A stretch of 64,000 nucleotides of DNA from Thioalkalicoccus limnaeus (GCF_041197575.1 NZ_JBDKXB010000001.1:248001-312000), one strand, 5' to 3'; positions 46,133 to 55,984 are shown, counted from the stretch's first letter. The notes: generated by a model from the sequence alone, not told the origin. Numbers and translations: made by a program.

Positions 46133-46769
46133 GCCCGGTCAGCTCCCAGAGCGCGTCGAGATCGGCCCGCAGCCTTGCGACCTCCTGTTCGAGTTGCGCG
46201 AGTCGCTCCTGACGCGGCGTCGGTGAAGGTTCTGCCAGGTCGGCCAAATCCTCCGCGGCTATCGGTCCGCATAGCGTGTGGGCGTAACGTGCCTCGCGCC
46301 GTCCAGCGCTCCGCGGCAGCTCGATGACCAACGGGGGCTCGCGTGACATCAGGTGGCGAAGCGCATATTCGAGTGCCGGGAGGTCTGGGAGCTCGGCCAG
46401 GCGACTGGCGTTCGAGCGCAGCTCTGACGCGGTCTGCGGGCCGCGCAGCATCAGGGTCGCCATCACGGCTGCCTCGCGTCGATCGAGCCGCAGGGCCGAG
46501 ACCAATCGTTGGTCGTAGCGCTCGGCTCGGCCGGCATAACTCGCGTCGATCAGGTCGCGATCGCGCAGCACATTGGCGGCATGTCCGACCTCGCGGACCT
46601 CGAGGTTCATGACCGGGTGGCGGCTCGTCTTCTGATTGCAGGCGAGCACCAGGGCGTTCAGCGTCAACGGGTAGGCATCGGGCGTCGTGCGTTGCTTCTC
46701 GATCAGGCAACCAAGGATGCGGGCCTCGAGCTGGGTCAGGGTCACAGATGTCGCTTCGGTCTCGGACAT
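46107..46769 (-). CDS. yceH: YceH/DUF480 protein
   Basis: A 220-residue DUF480 protein. The N-terminal winged-helix-like repeats are LEARILGCLIEKQRTTPDAY then PLTLNALVLACNQKTSRHPV, and VSALRLDRREAAVMATLMLR. The C-terminal 30 residues form a heptad-rich helix (RLAQLEQEVARLRADLDALW), probably a coiled coil. The role is not established. It starts an operon with the SanA-like and lipase genes. Confidence 0.9.
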   Translation of the reverse strand: MSETEATSVTLTQLEARILGCLIEKQRTTPDAYPLTLNALVLACNQKTSRHPVMNLEVREVGHAANVLRDRDLIDASYAGRAERYDQRLVSALRLDRREAAVMATLMLRGPQTASELRSNASRLAELPDLPALEYALRHLMSREPPLVIELPRSAGRREARYAHTLCGPIAAEDLADLAEPSPTPRQERLAQLEQEVARLRADLDALWELTGLGERREGP

Positions 46770-46909
46770 GGCTCGGCGTCTAACAAAGGGTGGCCGCTCC
46801 TAGCTTAGCGCCGTTACGCGCCGGTTGCACAGAGTCCCGGTCGAATGGCGTGCGAGGCCACCGACGTCCCGCACCGGGCCGGCCCGACGGTGGCGGCCCG
46901 TGACCGGCG

Positions 46910-49120
46910 TCATTCGGCCTTGAGTCGGCGCTGAAAGTGATTCAACAAGCGAGAGCGAAAGTTCTTCTCCTTGTGCTTGGAGCTGGCCGACAGGCGCCGT
47001 TCGGCGACCGCGATCAGCGTCTCCTGCGCGCCCTTGGCACTGTCATCGGCTGGCCGCCGCTGGACATAGGTGCCGTCGGGCTGCATGTCCCAGGCCGAGC
47101 GCGGATCCGAGAGCTGGACATCGAGGATCAGGCGCAGCTCCTGGCGCAGGGCCGGATGCTCGACCGGTGCGTGGACCTCGACACGGCTCTCGAGGTTGCG
47201 GCGCATCATGTCGGCGGAGCCGATGTAGTACTCCTCGTCGCCGCCGTTGCGGAAATAGAGGATCCGGGCGTGTTCGAGGAAGCGTCCCACGATGCTGACG
47301 ACGCGGGCCGTCTCGGACAGGCTCGGCAGCCCCGGGCGAAAACGACAGGTGTCGCGGATGATCAGGTCGACCTTGACCCCGGCGCGGCTGGCTTTGTACA
47401 GCGCCCGGGTCAGGTCGACATCCTCGAGCGCGTTCATTTTCATCTGGATGTGACCGTCACCGTTCTTCTCGTGGTGCTCGATCTCGCGCTGGATCTTCGC
47501 AAGGATGCCGCGTTTGAGCGTGTAAGGGGCGGGGAGGATCTTGCGATAGCTCGGCGGCGGCGAGTAGCCGGTCAGGTAGTTGAACAGCTCGGTCAAATCC
47601 TGGCCGATCGCCTCGTCGCTGCCGAGCATGCCGAGATCCGTGTAGAGCTTCGCGGTGCCTGGGTGATAATTGCCGGTCCCGATGTGGTAGTAGCGACGCA
47701 GTTGCGAATAGTCGCGACGCACGACCAGGATCAGCTTGCTGTGGGTCTTGAGGCCGAGGACCCCGTAGGTCACATGGACGCCCTCGGCTTCCAGGCGCCG
47801 CGCCCACGCGATATTGGCCGCCTCGTCGAAGCGGGCCTTGATCTCGACGAGCACCGCGACCTGCTTGCCGTTGCGCGCCGCCTTCACGAGCCATTCGAGC
47901 ATCGAGCCGGAGGTGCGATAGAGCGTCATCTTGATGGCCAGGACCTTCGGGTCCTCGGCGGCGGTGCGCAGAAAGCGTTCGACGGTCGTGCTGAAGGACT
48001 CGTAAGGGTGCTGCAACAGCAGCGGTCCGTTTTCGCGGATGATATGGAAGATGTTGCGCTGGTCGTTGGCCAGCAGCGGATGATCGACGGGGCGATGCGG
48101 CGAATCGCGCAGTTCGGGGATCTCGAGGGTGGCCAACTCGAACAGGTCGCGCATGGCCATCAGACCCTCGACCTCGTAGACATCGCGTTCCTCGTTGAGC
48201 CCCAGCTCCGCCGCCAGCATGCCGCGATGGGTCGGGTTCATGCCCTGTTGCACCTCGAGGCGCACGATCGGTGCGAAGTGCCGTTCACGGAGTTCGGTCT
48301 CGATCAGTTCGAGCAGGTCGTTCGCGGCCTCCTCGGCAGGTTCGACGATGGCGTTGCGCGTGACCCGAAAGCGTTGGCAACTGGCGATCTCCATGCCGGG
48401 GAACAGCATGTCGAGATTTGTCGCGATCAGATCATCGAGGGTGACGAAGGTGTTGACCTCGTCGACCTGGATCAGGCGCTTGGATACGTCCTTGCTGACC
48501 GGGACCTTGATCCTGGCCATATAGGTCTCCTGGCCGCCCGGGAAACGGAGCGTCACCAGCAGATTGAGGGCCAAGTTCGAGATGAACGGGAAGGGATGCG
48601 CCGGGTCCATGGCCAACGGCGTGATCATCGGGAAGATGTCGGTGCGGAACTGCTCGCGCAGGCGTGCTCGGGTACCCTCGGGCAGATCGGCGATCTGCAC
48701 CAAGCGAATGCCGTGAGTTTCCAGCAGCGCCATGACCTCATCGAAGATCCGCCTTTGTTCCGCCTGCATCGCGCGGATCACGGTGTGGCATTCCTGAACC
48801 TGTTGCTGTGGGGTGCGCCCGTCGACGGTCGTGCTGTGAATCCCGGCGGCGATCTGCTGCTTCAGACCGCCGATCCGTTTCATGAAGAACTCGTCGAGAT
48901 TGTTGCTGACGATCGCAATGAACTTGACCCGTTCGAGCAAGGGTGTGCGCGGGTCCGCGGCCTCGTTCAGGACTCGCTGGTTGAACTGTAGCCAGGTCAG
49001 TTCCCGGTTCAGGTAAAGCGCCGGATCGTCGGGGTCGGTCGCGCCTTGTGCCGGCACCGGGCTGGACAGGATCGCTTTGGTCGGATCGACCTGACTGACA
49101 GGGTCTTGGGTCTCGGTCAT
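46910..49120 (-). CDS. ppk1: Polyphosphate kinase 1
   Basis: A 736-residue PPK1. The N-terminal domain has YLNRELTWLQFNQRVLNEA. The catalytic His lies in GLKTHSKLILVVRRD, with KMTLYRTSGSMLEWLVKAAR and IGTGNYHPGTAKLYTD of the ATP-binding site. The C-terminal FRNGGDEEYYIGSADMMRRN block is intact. It reversibly makes polyphosphate from ATP. The ATG at 49120 has AAGGAA seven bases upstream. No ppx gene is adjacent. A CHAD-domain protein, a family known to bind polyphosphate, is encoded 10 kb away. Confidence 0.96.
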   Translation of the reverse strand: MTETQDPVSQVDPTKAILSSPVPAQGATDPDDPALYLNRELTWLQFNQRVLNEAADPRTPLLERVKFIAIVSNNLDEFFMKRIGGLKQQIAAGIHSTTVDGRTPQQQVQECHTVIRAMQAEQRRIFDEVMALLETHGIRLVQIADLPEGTRARLREQFRTDIFPMITPLAMDPAHPFPFISNLALNLLVTLRFPGGQETYMARIKVPVSKDVSKRLIQVDEVNTFVTLDDLIATNLDMLFPGMEIASCQRFRVTRNAIVEPAEEAANDLLELIETELRERHFAPIVRLEVQQGMNPTHRGMLAAELGLNEERDVYEVEGLMAMRDLFELATLEIPELRDSPHRPVDHPLLANDQRNIFHIIRENGPLLLQHPYESFSTTVERFLRTAAEDPKVLAIKMTLYRTSGSMLEWLVKAARNGKQVAVLVEIKARFDEAANIAWARRLEAEGVHVTYGVLGLKTHSKLILVVRRDYSQLRRYYHIGTGNYHPGTAKLYTDLGMLGSDEAIGQDLTELFNYLTGYSPPPSYRKILPAPYTLKRGILAKIQREIEHHEKNGDGHIQMKMNALEDVDLTRALYKASRAGVKVDLIIRDTCRFRPGLPSLSETARVVSIVGRFLEHARILYFRNGGDEEYYIGSADMMRRNLESRVEVHAPVEHPALRQELRLILDVQLSDPRSAWDMQPDGTYVQRRPADDSAKGAQETLIAVAERRLSASSKHKEKNFRSRLLNHFQRRLKAE

Positions 49121-49710
49121 CGAGGGGTTCCTTGGCGTAGGTCGCGGGTCCAGCTGCAAAGGAGCCGTATTCTACCAATGCGACGACACCGCGTCTGTGA
49201 CGTCGATGTGATCGGACCGGCCCGGTGCCTTTGGCTACCGCAGCGGCGAAGAGCGGGACGAAGCTGGCGGCGTATTCGCGTTAGGCGCTGAAGGACGGCA
49301 TGGCCGCCCATTTGCCCGTTCCCGACGAACATCGGTCGGCCGGTTCAGCGCGACGAGGGCATCGGTTTGTCGTGGTTTCCGATGTCCAGGTCGGCGTCCA
49401 GGCGATCGGCCGAGGATCCGCCGCGCAACCAGTCAGGCATGAAGGCCGCCGCGTTCGGGGAGGGCGCCAGTTCGATCTCCAGGTTGGACCGGCGTCTGTC
49501 CGAGGTCCTGGGTGGACGGCCGTGGTCGCGAGGTTCCCAAGGCCCCGAAGGAAGATCATGACCGAACCCTGTTTGCCTCGCATCGTCATCCCCGTCGTTC
49601 GTGCGTCATAGCGAAATTGTCGGACATCTCGCCGACGAAGGCACGAGGCACTAGACGACGGTGCCAGTTCTTCCGCTAGCCGGATCCCGGCCGAATCCAG
49701 CCCTCCGGCC
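49121..49710. other. Intergenic region of 590 bp without a recognisable gene
   Basis: The stretch lies upstream of ppk1 and downstream of the DUF2934 gene, both on the minus strand. Open frames here are short, Arg-rich and not conserved-looking. The part near 49121 should hold the ppk1 promoter. No tRNA, riboswitch or long repeat was found by eye. Confidence 0.5.
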
Positions 49711-50172
49711 TCAACGATGGTGTTGTTGCCGGAGCCAGTCGTCGACCTCCCGTTCGGCCTCGGCCCAGTCCTGCGCCTCGTAACCCGGTGCGAACTGGCG
49801 CTTTTCGGCCTTGAAGTAAGCGGCCATGCGCACCATGTGCTCGCGTTCCTCGGCGGACAGGGGGGTGGCCGCCAGGCTCGCGTTCCGACGGCCGGCGGTC
49901 TTGGTCTTGGAGCGAGTCGGTTCGATCGCGGGGGGCGCCTTGCGGCGTGCGGTGGAACGAGGGGCGGCCGCCTCGGTTGCGGCTTGCGTCGGCGCCTTGT
50001 CCTTGGCGGCGGTCGTTGCTGGCGCTTTCTTGCTGGTCGTGCTCCGGGCGGGCGTGGTGCTCCTGACGTTCGTGGTGGGCTTGGCCGGTTTCGGTTCGGG
50101 GCCGGCTTCCTGACCCTTGGCCTGCTTCGCCCGGGTCTTGCCGGCTGAGTTCAGCTTCTTGTCATTCGCCAT
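49711..50172 (-). CDS. DUF2934 protein with long basic Ala/Thr/Lys-rich N-terminus
   Basis: A 153-residue protein. The first 100 or so residues are low-complexity and rich in Lys, Ala, Pro and Thr (TTPARSTTSKKAPATTAAKD), reminiscent of histone-like or nucleic-acid-binding tails. The C-terminal DUF2934 domain reads MVRMAAYFKAEKRQFAPGYE then AQDWAEAEREVDDWL. The ATG at 50172 has GGTAGGGG about nine bases upstream. The function is unknown; DNA or polyphosphate association is only a guess from composition. Confidence 0.8.
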   Translation of the reverse strand: MANDKKLNSAGKTRAKQAKGQEAGPEPKPAKPTTNVRSTTPARSTTSKKAPATTAAKDKAPTQAATEAAAPRSTARRKAPPAIEPTRSKTKTAGRRNASLAATPLSAEEREHMVRMAAYFKAEKRQFAPGYEAQDWAEAEREVDDWLRQQHHR

Positions 50173-50448
50173 GTAGAATCCCCTACCTGAAGAGATCGGT
50201 GAGGCATTCTGAATCAACTCCGCGACCGAAGACAAACCAAAATTGCAGCGAGCCCAATCTATCCGGGCTAGAATGACGGCTCGCCTTCTTGGATCGAATC
50301 GCCGTGGCGCGGCGACCTGCCGGCGATCCGGCCAGCACAGCAATATCGAGGGACAGGGTGCCTGCCTCGTTGAAGGTCTAGCCCCCCGCAGGGCACCAGG
50401 ATGGCTCGCCGGCGCCCAGTGGCAACCAAGAGAGCCGGGGTCCGATCC

Positions 50449-51645
50449 ATGATTCCGCAACACGCGCTCGTGCTCAATCTCCATCAACCGCCGGGCAATC
50501 TGGAGTCCTTGCTGGAACATCGGGAATGGGAGGCGAAGGAGATCCTGTTCGCGATGGACCGGATCCCACGAAGTCTTTGGGGCTACGAGGATCTTGCCCG
50601 GGTGCATCTATCGCTGTCCGGCACCCTGCTCGAGACCTTGACCGACCCCGCCTTCCAGGACCGCGTGTACGGCATCGTCGATTGTGGCTCGCTGCTCTGG
50701 CATTTCCAGAACCAGGAGTTGTTCGAGATCCTCGGCACCGGCTATTACCATCCTGTCCTGCCGCTGATCCCGCCCGAGGATCGACGCGAGCACTTGGAAC
50801 GTTGGCTCGCGCTGGCCCGACACCTCTTCTGGCGCCCGCAGTTCGAGGGTTTCTGGCCGCCAGAGATGGGCTTCTCGATGGAGTTGATCCCTCTGCTGCG
50901 GGCCGCCGGTTACCGCTATGTGCTGGTCGATAGCGAGCACGTCGAGCCGCTGACGCGAATGAGCTGGCCGGCCTTACGCTATCGCCCGCACATCGCCCGC
51001 TACGGTCAGGACGAGATCGTCGTGATCGTCCGTGATCGCGATCTGTCGAATGCGCAGGAATCCGGCATGGACGTCGATTGGTTCCTGGCCGAGGTGGCAG
51101 CGCGGACTCGCTGGTGCGATTTCGTGCCGTTGGTGACCACCTGTACCGATGGCGAGAATGGCGGCTGGTTTCGCAATGTCACCGAAGGTGCGAACTTCTG
51201 GACGGCCTTTTATCGGCCCTTGCTGGATCGGGTTCGCGCCGGTCAGGCGCCGATCAGGCCGGTCTTCATCGGCGATTACCTGGACCATCATGGTCCCTAT
51301 GGCGAGGTTCGCGTCCATACTGGGGCCTGGAACACGGGCTGGCACGATGGTCGGGATTTCACCCAATGGACCGGGTCGCTGGCCCAGCGGGACGCCTTGG
51401 CCGCGGTGGCCGAGTTGAGCACGGCGATTCATGCCGCGCGCGCCGCCGAGGCGATGGTCAAGGACGGGCCGCTGGTCGTGCCTGAACTCGAGGAAGCCCT
51501 GCGTCACCTGTTGCAGGCGGAAACCAGTTGTCACTTCTATTGGGGCGAGGCCTGGGTGCCGCGCGCCGCGGGTGGGTTGGAGGCCGCTTGGGAGTCCTTG
51601 GCCCGCGCGGGATATGCCGGACCCTCGTCACGGAACGGATCTTGA
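50449..51645 (+). CDS. Glycoside hydrolase family 57 protein (first of two)
   Basis: A 398-residue GH57 protein. The N-terminus carries the LNLHQPPGN motif. The nucleophile-region Glu is in FEGFWPPEMGFSMEL and the acid/base Asp in TTCTDGENGGW. GH57 enzymes act on alpha-glucans (amylase, branching or transferase activity). The ATG at 50449 follows GGGG at eight bases. A second GH57 gene follows after 96 bp, so both are likely in one transcript for glycogen or maltodextrin metabolism. Confidence 0.88.
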   Translation: MIPQHALVLNLHQPPGNLESLLEHREWEAKEILFAMDRIPRSLWGYEDLARVHLSLSGTLLETLTDPAFQDRVYGIVDCGSLLWHFQNQELFEILGTGYYHPVLPLIPPEDRREHLERWLALARHLFWRPQFEGFWPPEMGFSMELIPLLRAAGYRYVLVDSEHVEPLTRMSWPALRYRPHIARYGQDEIVVIVRDRDLSNAQESGMDVDWFLAEVAARTRWCDFVPLVTTCTDGENGGWFRNVTEGANFWTAFYRPLLDRVRAGQAPIRPVFIGDYLDHHGPYGEVRVHTGAWNTGWHDGRDFTQWTGSLAQRDALAAVAELSTAIHAARAAEAMVKDGPLVVPELEEALRHLLQAETSCHFYWGEAWVPRAAGGLEAAWESLARAGYAGPSSRNGS

Positions 51646-51741
51646 CCCAGGGGGGATGCGTTCGAGATCCCGCGTCGGCCCGCTGGCACCGATCCGCAAT
51701 GACATCAGCATGACACCTTCGTCAGTAAGGAGAAGACCTGC

Positions 51742-53208
51742 ATGAACCCGTTACCGGAATATGTCGATAACGTCCCGAATGTCTCGGGCGCCGAGGCCGA
51801 GGTGGCCCGCGCGGTGGCCATTGGTCGCGACAAGACCCTGTTCGCCGATGGCGGTCGCGTCGATTTCGCGGCTATTCGCGCGGCCACGGCGATCGCGCTG
51901 CACATGCATCAACCGCTGATTCCCGCGGGTGGTGAAACCTTGCGCACGGCGGGACTGATCAGCAACCTCCAATACATGATGGAGAACCAGGGTATCGGCG
52001 ACAACCACAATGCGCCGGTCTTCCATTGGTGTTACAAACGGCTCGGCGAGATCATCCCGCAGTTGGTCGGGGAGGGCCACGCGCCGCGGGTCATGCTCGA
52101 ATACTCGGGGACCTTGTTGCACGGCCTGCGCAGGATGGGGCTCGATGATGTGATCGACGCGCTGAAGACTATTACCTGCAACCCGGATTATCGGTCGACG
52201 ACCGAATGGCTCGGCATGCCTTGGGGTCATCCGGTTGCCCCGTCGACCCCGGTGCAGGACTATCGCCTTCACGTCCGTGCCTGGCAGCAGCATTTCGCCG
52301 CGATCTTCGGCTGGGAGGCCTTGGAGCGGGTGCGGGGGTTCTCGCCGTCCGAGATGGCGTTGCCGAACCACCCCGATGTGGCCTACGAGTTCGTCCGGAC
52401 CCTGGTCGATTGCGGCTACCAGTGGGTGCTGGTCCAAGAGCATTCGGTGCAGCAGGTCGACGAGGGTTGGCATCCGCAGCGACCGCATCTGCCGCATCGG
52501 TTGGTCTGCACGAGTTCGAAGGGCGAGACGGCCAGCATCATCGCGATCATCAAGACCCAGGGCTCGGACACCAAGCTCGTTGCCCAGATGCAGCCCTGGT
52601 ACGAGGCCCAAAGCTTGCAGCGTTGGGAGCTGGCCGGTCGTTCCGTGCCGCCGTTGGTGACGCAGATCGCCGATGGCGAGAATGGCGGCGTGATGATGAA
52701 CGAGTTTCCGCCCAAGTACCAAGAGGTGGTCCGCGCTGCCAGCGGGTCCGACGTGCCCTTGATGAACGTCAGCGAATACCTGGAACACCTGTTCGCGATG
52801 GGTATCAAGGTCGGCGACTTCACGCCGGTCCAGCCTCTGTTCCACGACAAGATCTGGGAGCGCATGAAGCCCGGGGACGGCCCCGCGCGTCTGGCCGAGG
52901 TGATCGCCGATCTGAAGGAGTCCGACCACCGGTTTCACATGGACGGCGGCAGTTGGACCAACGATCTGTCCTGGGTTCGGGGCTACGACAACGTGTTGGG
53001 TCCGATGGAGCGGGCCAGTTCGCTGTTCAACGAGCGGATCTTGAAGCCCGGGATCGCTCCGGATGACCCGCGTTTTCGCAATGCCCTGTTCCACTTGATG
53101 ACGTCGCAGACGAGCTGCTACCGGTATTGGGGACAGGGTCAATGGACCGACTACGGCCGCGAGATCTGTCGGCGTGTCGAGGAGATCATCGAGCACGACC
53201 TCGCGTGA
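51742..53208 (+). CDS. Glycoside hydrolase family 57 protein (second of two)
   Basis: A 488-residue GH57 protein preceded by a strong ribosome site (AAGGAGAAG). About 50 extra N-terminal residues come before the HMHQPLIPAG motif. The active-site segments are GFSPSEMALPNHPDVAYEFV and TQIADGENGGVMMNEFPPKY. It is clearly divergent from its neighbour rather than a recent duplicate. It probably takes part in alpha-glucan processing; the exact reaction is not determined. Confidence 0.88.
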   Translation: MNPLPEYVDNVPNVSGAEAEVARAVAIGRDKTLFADGGRVDFAAIRAATAIALHMHQPLIPAGGETLRTAGLISNLQYMMENQGIGDNHNAPVFHWCYKRLGEIIPQLVGEGHAPRVMLEYSGTLLHGLRRMGLDDVIDALKTITCNPDYRSTTEWLGMPWGHPVAPSTPVQDYRLHVRAWQQHFAAIFGWEALERVRGFSPSEMALPNHPDVAYEFVRTLVDCGYQWVLVQEHSVQQVDEGWHPQRPHLPHRLVCTSSKGETASIIAIIKTQGSDTKLVAQMQPWYEAQSLQRWELAGRSVPPLVTQIADGENGGVMMNEFPPKYQEVVRAASGSDVPLMNVSEYLEHLFAMGIKVGDFTPVQPLFHDKIWERMKPGDGPARLAEVIADLKESDHRFHMDGGSWTNDLSWVRGYDNVLGPMERASSLFNERILKPGIAPDDPRFRNALFHLMTSQTSCYRYWGQGQWTDYGREICRRVEEIIEHDLA

Positions 53209-53375
53209 CTGGCCCCGTTGGGGCGGGGTGGTCGCACCTCGGCGCCGCCTGCGCCATGACCGACCGATACCCTCGGCGCGGGCCGACGTTTCGATCGAAG
53301 GTCCCGCGGGCCCCTGTCCTCGCGGGACCGGGGCCACGACCGCTCGTCGCGTCGCCGCGGTCGGGATCGGGCCGG

Positions 53376-54026
53376 TCAGCTCGCCAGTTGCCGGTGCAGA
53401 CCTTCGTCCCAATCCGCGGTCAGCGAACGGAAGATCCAGTTGCGCCGTTCCTTGAGGCGCTGATAGGCGGCCTTCAGGTCGAGGATCATGGTGATCCGCC
53501 GGCTGGCGCAGCGCAGTTCGCCGTCGTCATGGGTCGCGACCGGGTGAAACCCCATGACGCGGGTATGGAATCCATAGGGACTATGTGGGTCGTTCTCGAA
53601 CACATCGGTGATGTAGTGCGTGAAGCCGCGCTCGAGTGTCTCGCGGGTCGCGGCCCGCATCAGGGCGACGGCCAGTAGCAGATTGCGCCGGCAGGACGGG
53701 ATGATGGCGAAACGACCGATCTCGGCGATCCGGGTCGTCGCCAGGAAGCGGTCGACATCGACCCTGGGATCGAGCAGCGTGACCCGGTAGTCGCGGTATT
53801 GGCCCAACGGTGGCTCGTAATAGACGCGCAGCACCCCCGCCGGGCGCCGGCCGCGGAAGGCGACGAACCAGGAGATCGCCGGACTGGTCAGGTCGCTCGC
53901 TGGCAGTTGGGTCTCGGCGTGATCGACCCACCCCTTCTCGTCCTGATAGGTCGAGCGCAACACCTCGAGGGCCTGCGCCCGTGTGACGGCGTCGCTGACC
54001 CGGATAACAGTGGTCTTCGTCAACAT
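53376..54026 (-). CDS. PEP-CTERM/exosortase-associated acyltransferase (GNAT-like)
   Basis: A 216-residue protein of the acyl-homoserine-lactone-synthase/GNAT-like family found with exosortase systems. Landmarks are LRSTYQDEKGWVDHA, ISWFVAFRGRRPAGVLRVYY, IAEIGRFAIIPSCRRNLLLA and YGFHTRVMGFHPV. It may make N-acyl amino acids. A very good ribosome site (GAGGAGG) precedes the ATG at 54026, which lies inside the 3' end of the PlsC-like gene, so the two acyltransferases are coupled. No exosortase gene is in the window. Confidence 0.82.
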   Translation of the reverse strand: MLTKTTVIRVSDAVTRAQALEVLRSTYQDEKGWVDHAETQLPASDLTSPAISWFVAFRGRRPAGVLRVYYEPPLGQYRDYRVTLLDPRVDVDRFLATTRIAEIGRFAIIPSCRRNLLLAVALMRAATRETLERGFTHYITDVFENDPHSPYGFHTRVMGFHPVATHDDGELRCASRRITMILDLKAAYQRLKERRNWIFRSLTADWDEGLHRQLAS

Positions 54027-54859
54027 GCGAGTCCTCCTCGGACGCCTTTGTCCGGATCGTGAACTGGTTCGGTTGGGGATGACTCTTGCGCCAGCCAGGG
54101 CTTGTCGCACAGGGCGGAGAGGGCGATCATGGCTTCACGGTGCCAGTCCCGCACCTGTCGCGGCGACACCAGGGCGCCTGCCACCGTTGGATGCAGCGGC
54201 TCGCCGACGAGAATATACAAGGGTGCGTTGGAGTCGATCAGCCCGTTCGCTGACTGCCCAGCGCCGAACCGGAGGCCGACCGGTAGCAGCGGCACCTCGA
54301 GTTCCAGGGACAGGCGCGCCGCGCCGTATCGCCCGCGCAGCAGGCGCAGCGCGCTGCGGTTGACGGTCCCCTCCGGGTAAAGGCCGACCGATCCGCCCTG
54401 CAGCAGCGTGTCACGGGCCACATCCAATGGGGACCGGGCGGTCTGGTAGCGCTGTTTGAAGCGGTTGAGCCAGCGCGGACGGGCCGGCTTGCGGGTCACC
54501 GTGATGGCGCCGCTGTGGTCGTACAGGTAGCCGACCCCTGGATACAGGCGATAATTCCAATCAGCGAGAAAACGGATCGGCTTGCCCGAGCGCACGAGCA
54601 GGAACAAGGCGGGCAGATACAGGGCCTCGCGCCGGGAACTATGGTTGGCGATCAAGATGAAGGGGTCGTGAGACGGCAGCAGGCGCTCCCAGCCGTCGAC
54701 GGTGACCACCTGCGTCAAGGCCAGCCGTGCGAATACGCGGATCAGTTGACGATCGGTCCAACTGACGTCGCGCGCGAGCGGCCAGCGCCATAGGGCGCCT
54801 GGTGCGAACGGGGGCGGGCCGGCAGGGCTCGAAGGGGGATGGGTTTGTCGCGGTGGCAT
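54020..54859 (-). CDS. PlsC-like acyltransferase
   Basis: About 279 residues. The acyltransferase motifs are ILIANHSSRREALYLPALF and VGLYPEGTVNRSALRLLRGR. The HX4D catalytic motif reads H-SSRR-E, with Glu in place of Asp, a conservative but unusual change. The ATG at 54859 has only a weak ribosome site and the start could be further upstream. It overlaps the exosortase-associated acyltransferase by seven bases. It is probably a lysophospholipid or ornithine-lipid-type acyltransferase. Confidence 0.82.
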   Translation of the reverse strand: MPPRQTHPPSSPAGPPPFAPGALWRWPLARDVSWTDRQLIRVFARLALTQVVTVDGWERLLPSHDPFILIANHSSRREALYLPALFLLVRSGKPIRFLADWNYRLYPGVGYLYDHSGAITVTRKPARPRWLNRFKQRYQTARSPLDVARDTLLQGGSVGLYPEGTVNRSALRLLRGRYGAARLSLELEVPLLPVGLRFGAGQSANGLIDSNAPLYILVGEPLHPTVAGALVSPRQVRDWHREAMIALSALCDKPWLAQESSPTEPVHDPDKGVRGGLAC

Positions 54860-55228
54860 CGGAATGTGCCCATGACGATCATCGGCCCGGTCAGAGGGGT
54901 TCGGCACGAGACCGACGACCTCGACGCGCTTCGTCACGGCTGCGAACGGGGATCGCCGGTCCCGCCAATAGTCGCACGTCAATGTTGCCAGTCAGGGACG
55001 AGACTGTTGCTGTTTGACGACCTGGCGCCAGTCCGGGTGGACGATCGTCGCGCGCTCGGCGCGGTGCGGGATCGACCCTGCGGACGGCCTCGTGTCCTGG
55101 GAGTCTGACCGGTTCGTACCTGTCCCGCAACCCTGCTTTGGTGCCTTCGGTCCGCCGCCCATCGATGGCAGCAACGCGCGTCGGCGGGGGCATCCTTCAT
55201 CAGCCATAGAAGCCAAGCCGGAAGACCT
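54860..55228. other. Divergent intergenic region, no gene seen
   Basis: These 369 bp separate the PlsC-like gene (minus) from mtgA (plus) and should hold both promoters. Only short, unconserved frames are present and no RNA gene was recognised. Confidence 0.45.
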
Positions 55229-55945
55229 ATGCCTGTTCGTCGTCGTCGGCGCCCGCGCCGGATTCTGAAGGGCCTGCTGATCGCGCCGCTCGTCCTGGCG
55301 CTGGTGTCGATTGCGCTGGTATTGGCCTTGCGCTGGATCGACCCACCGAGTTCCTCGGTGATGATCCAGCATCAGATCGCGGGATGGTGGCAAGGCCAGC
55401 CACCGCCGCTCGTGCATCATGAATGGGTCCCCTGGGAACGCATCCCGCCGGTCGTCGCCTTGGCCGTGATCGCGGCCGAAGATCAGCGTTTTCCCGATCA
55501 CAAGGGTTTCGATCTGATCGAGATGCGCAAGGCCTGGGCGGCCCATCAGGCCGGTGGCCGCCTGCGCGGCGCCTCGACCCTGTCCCAGCAGGTGGCGAAG
55601 AACCTGTTCCTGTGGCATGGTCGAAGCTGGCTGCGCAAGGGCCTGGAGGCTTGGTTCACCGCGCTGATCGAATATCTGTGGCCGAAGACCCGGATCCTCG
55701 AGATCTACCTGAACATCGCCGAGTTCGGTCCCGATACCTATGGTGTCGGCGCCGCCAGTTGGCGCTATTTCCAACGCCCGGTCGAGGCGCTCGGTCCGGC
55801 GGAGGCCGCGCAGTTGGCCGCAGTGCTGCCCAATCCGCAAGGGTACCGGGTTCAGGATCCATCGCCTGCGGTCAAACGGCGCGCGACCTGGATCCGTACC
55901 CAGATGGATCGTCTTGGAGGGGTGCGGTATCTGGAGAGGCTTTGA
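55229..55945 (+). CDS. mtgA: Monofunctional peptidoglycan glycosyltransferase
   Basis: A 238-residue GT51 enzyme with a basic start, one membrane helix (LLIAPLVLALVSIALVLALR) and the catalytic Glu84 in VIAAEDQRFPDHKGFD. The further GT51 motifs GASTLSQQVAKNLFLW, RKGLEAWFTALIEYLW and RILEIYLNIAEFGPDTYGVG are intact. It polymerises lipid II into glycan strands without a transpeptidase domain. GGAAG lies upstream of the ATG. Confidence 0.95.
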   Translation: MPVRRRRRPRRILKGLLIAPLVLALVSIALVLALRWIDPPSSSVMIQHQIAGWWQGQPPPLVHHEWVPWERIPPVVALAVIAAEDQRFPDHKGFDLIEMRKAWAAHQAGGRLRGASTLSQQVAKNLFLWHGRSWLRKGLEAWFTALIEYLWPKTRILEIYLNIAEFGPDTYGVGAASWRYFQRPVEALGPAEAAQLAAVLPNPQGYRVQDPSPAVKRRATWIRTQMDRLGGVRYLERL

Positions 55946-55984
55946 GGTTCCCGAGCTGGCTCGGTAATGAAGATCGGCGGCCGG

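Noticed and set aside
46937..48991. Plus-strand 684-codon frame opposite ppk1
   Set aside because: It is an antisense shadow of ppk1; no domain or ribosome site supports it.
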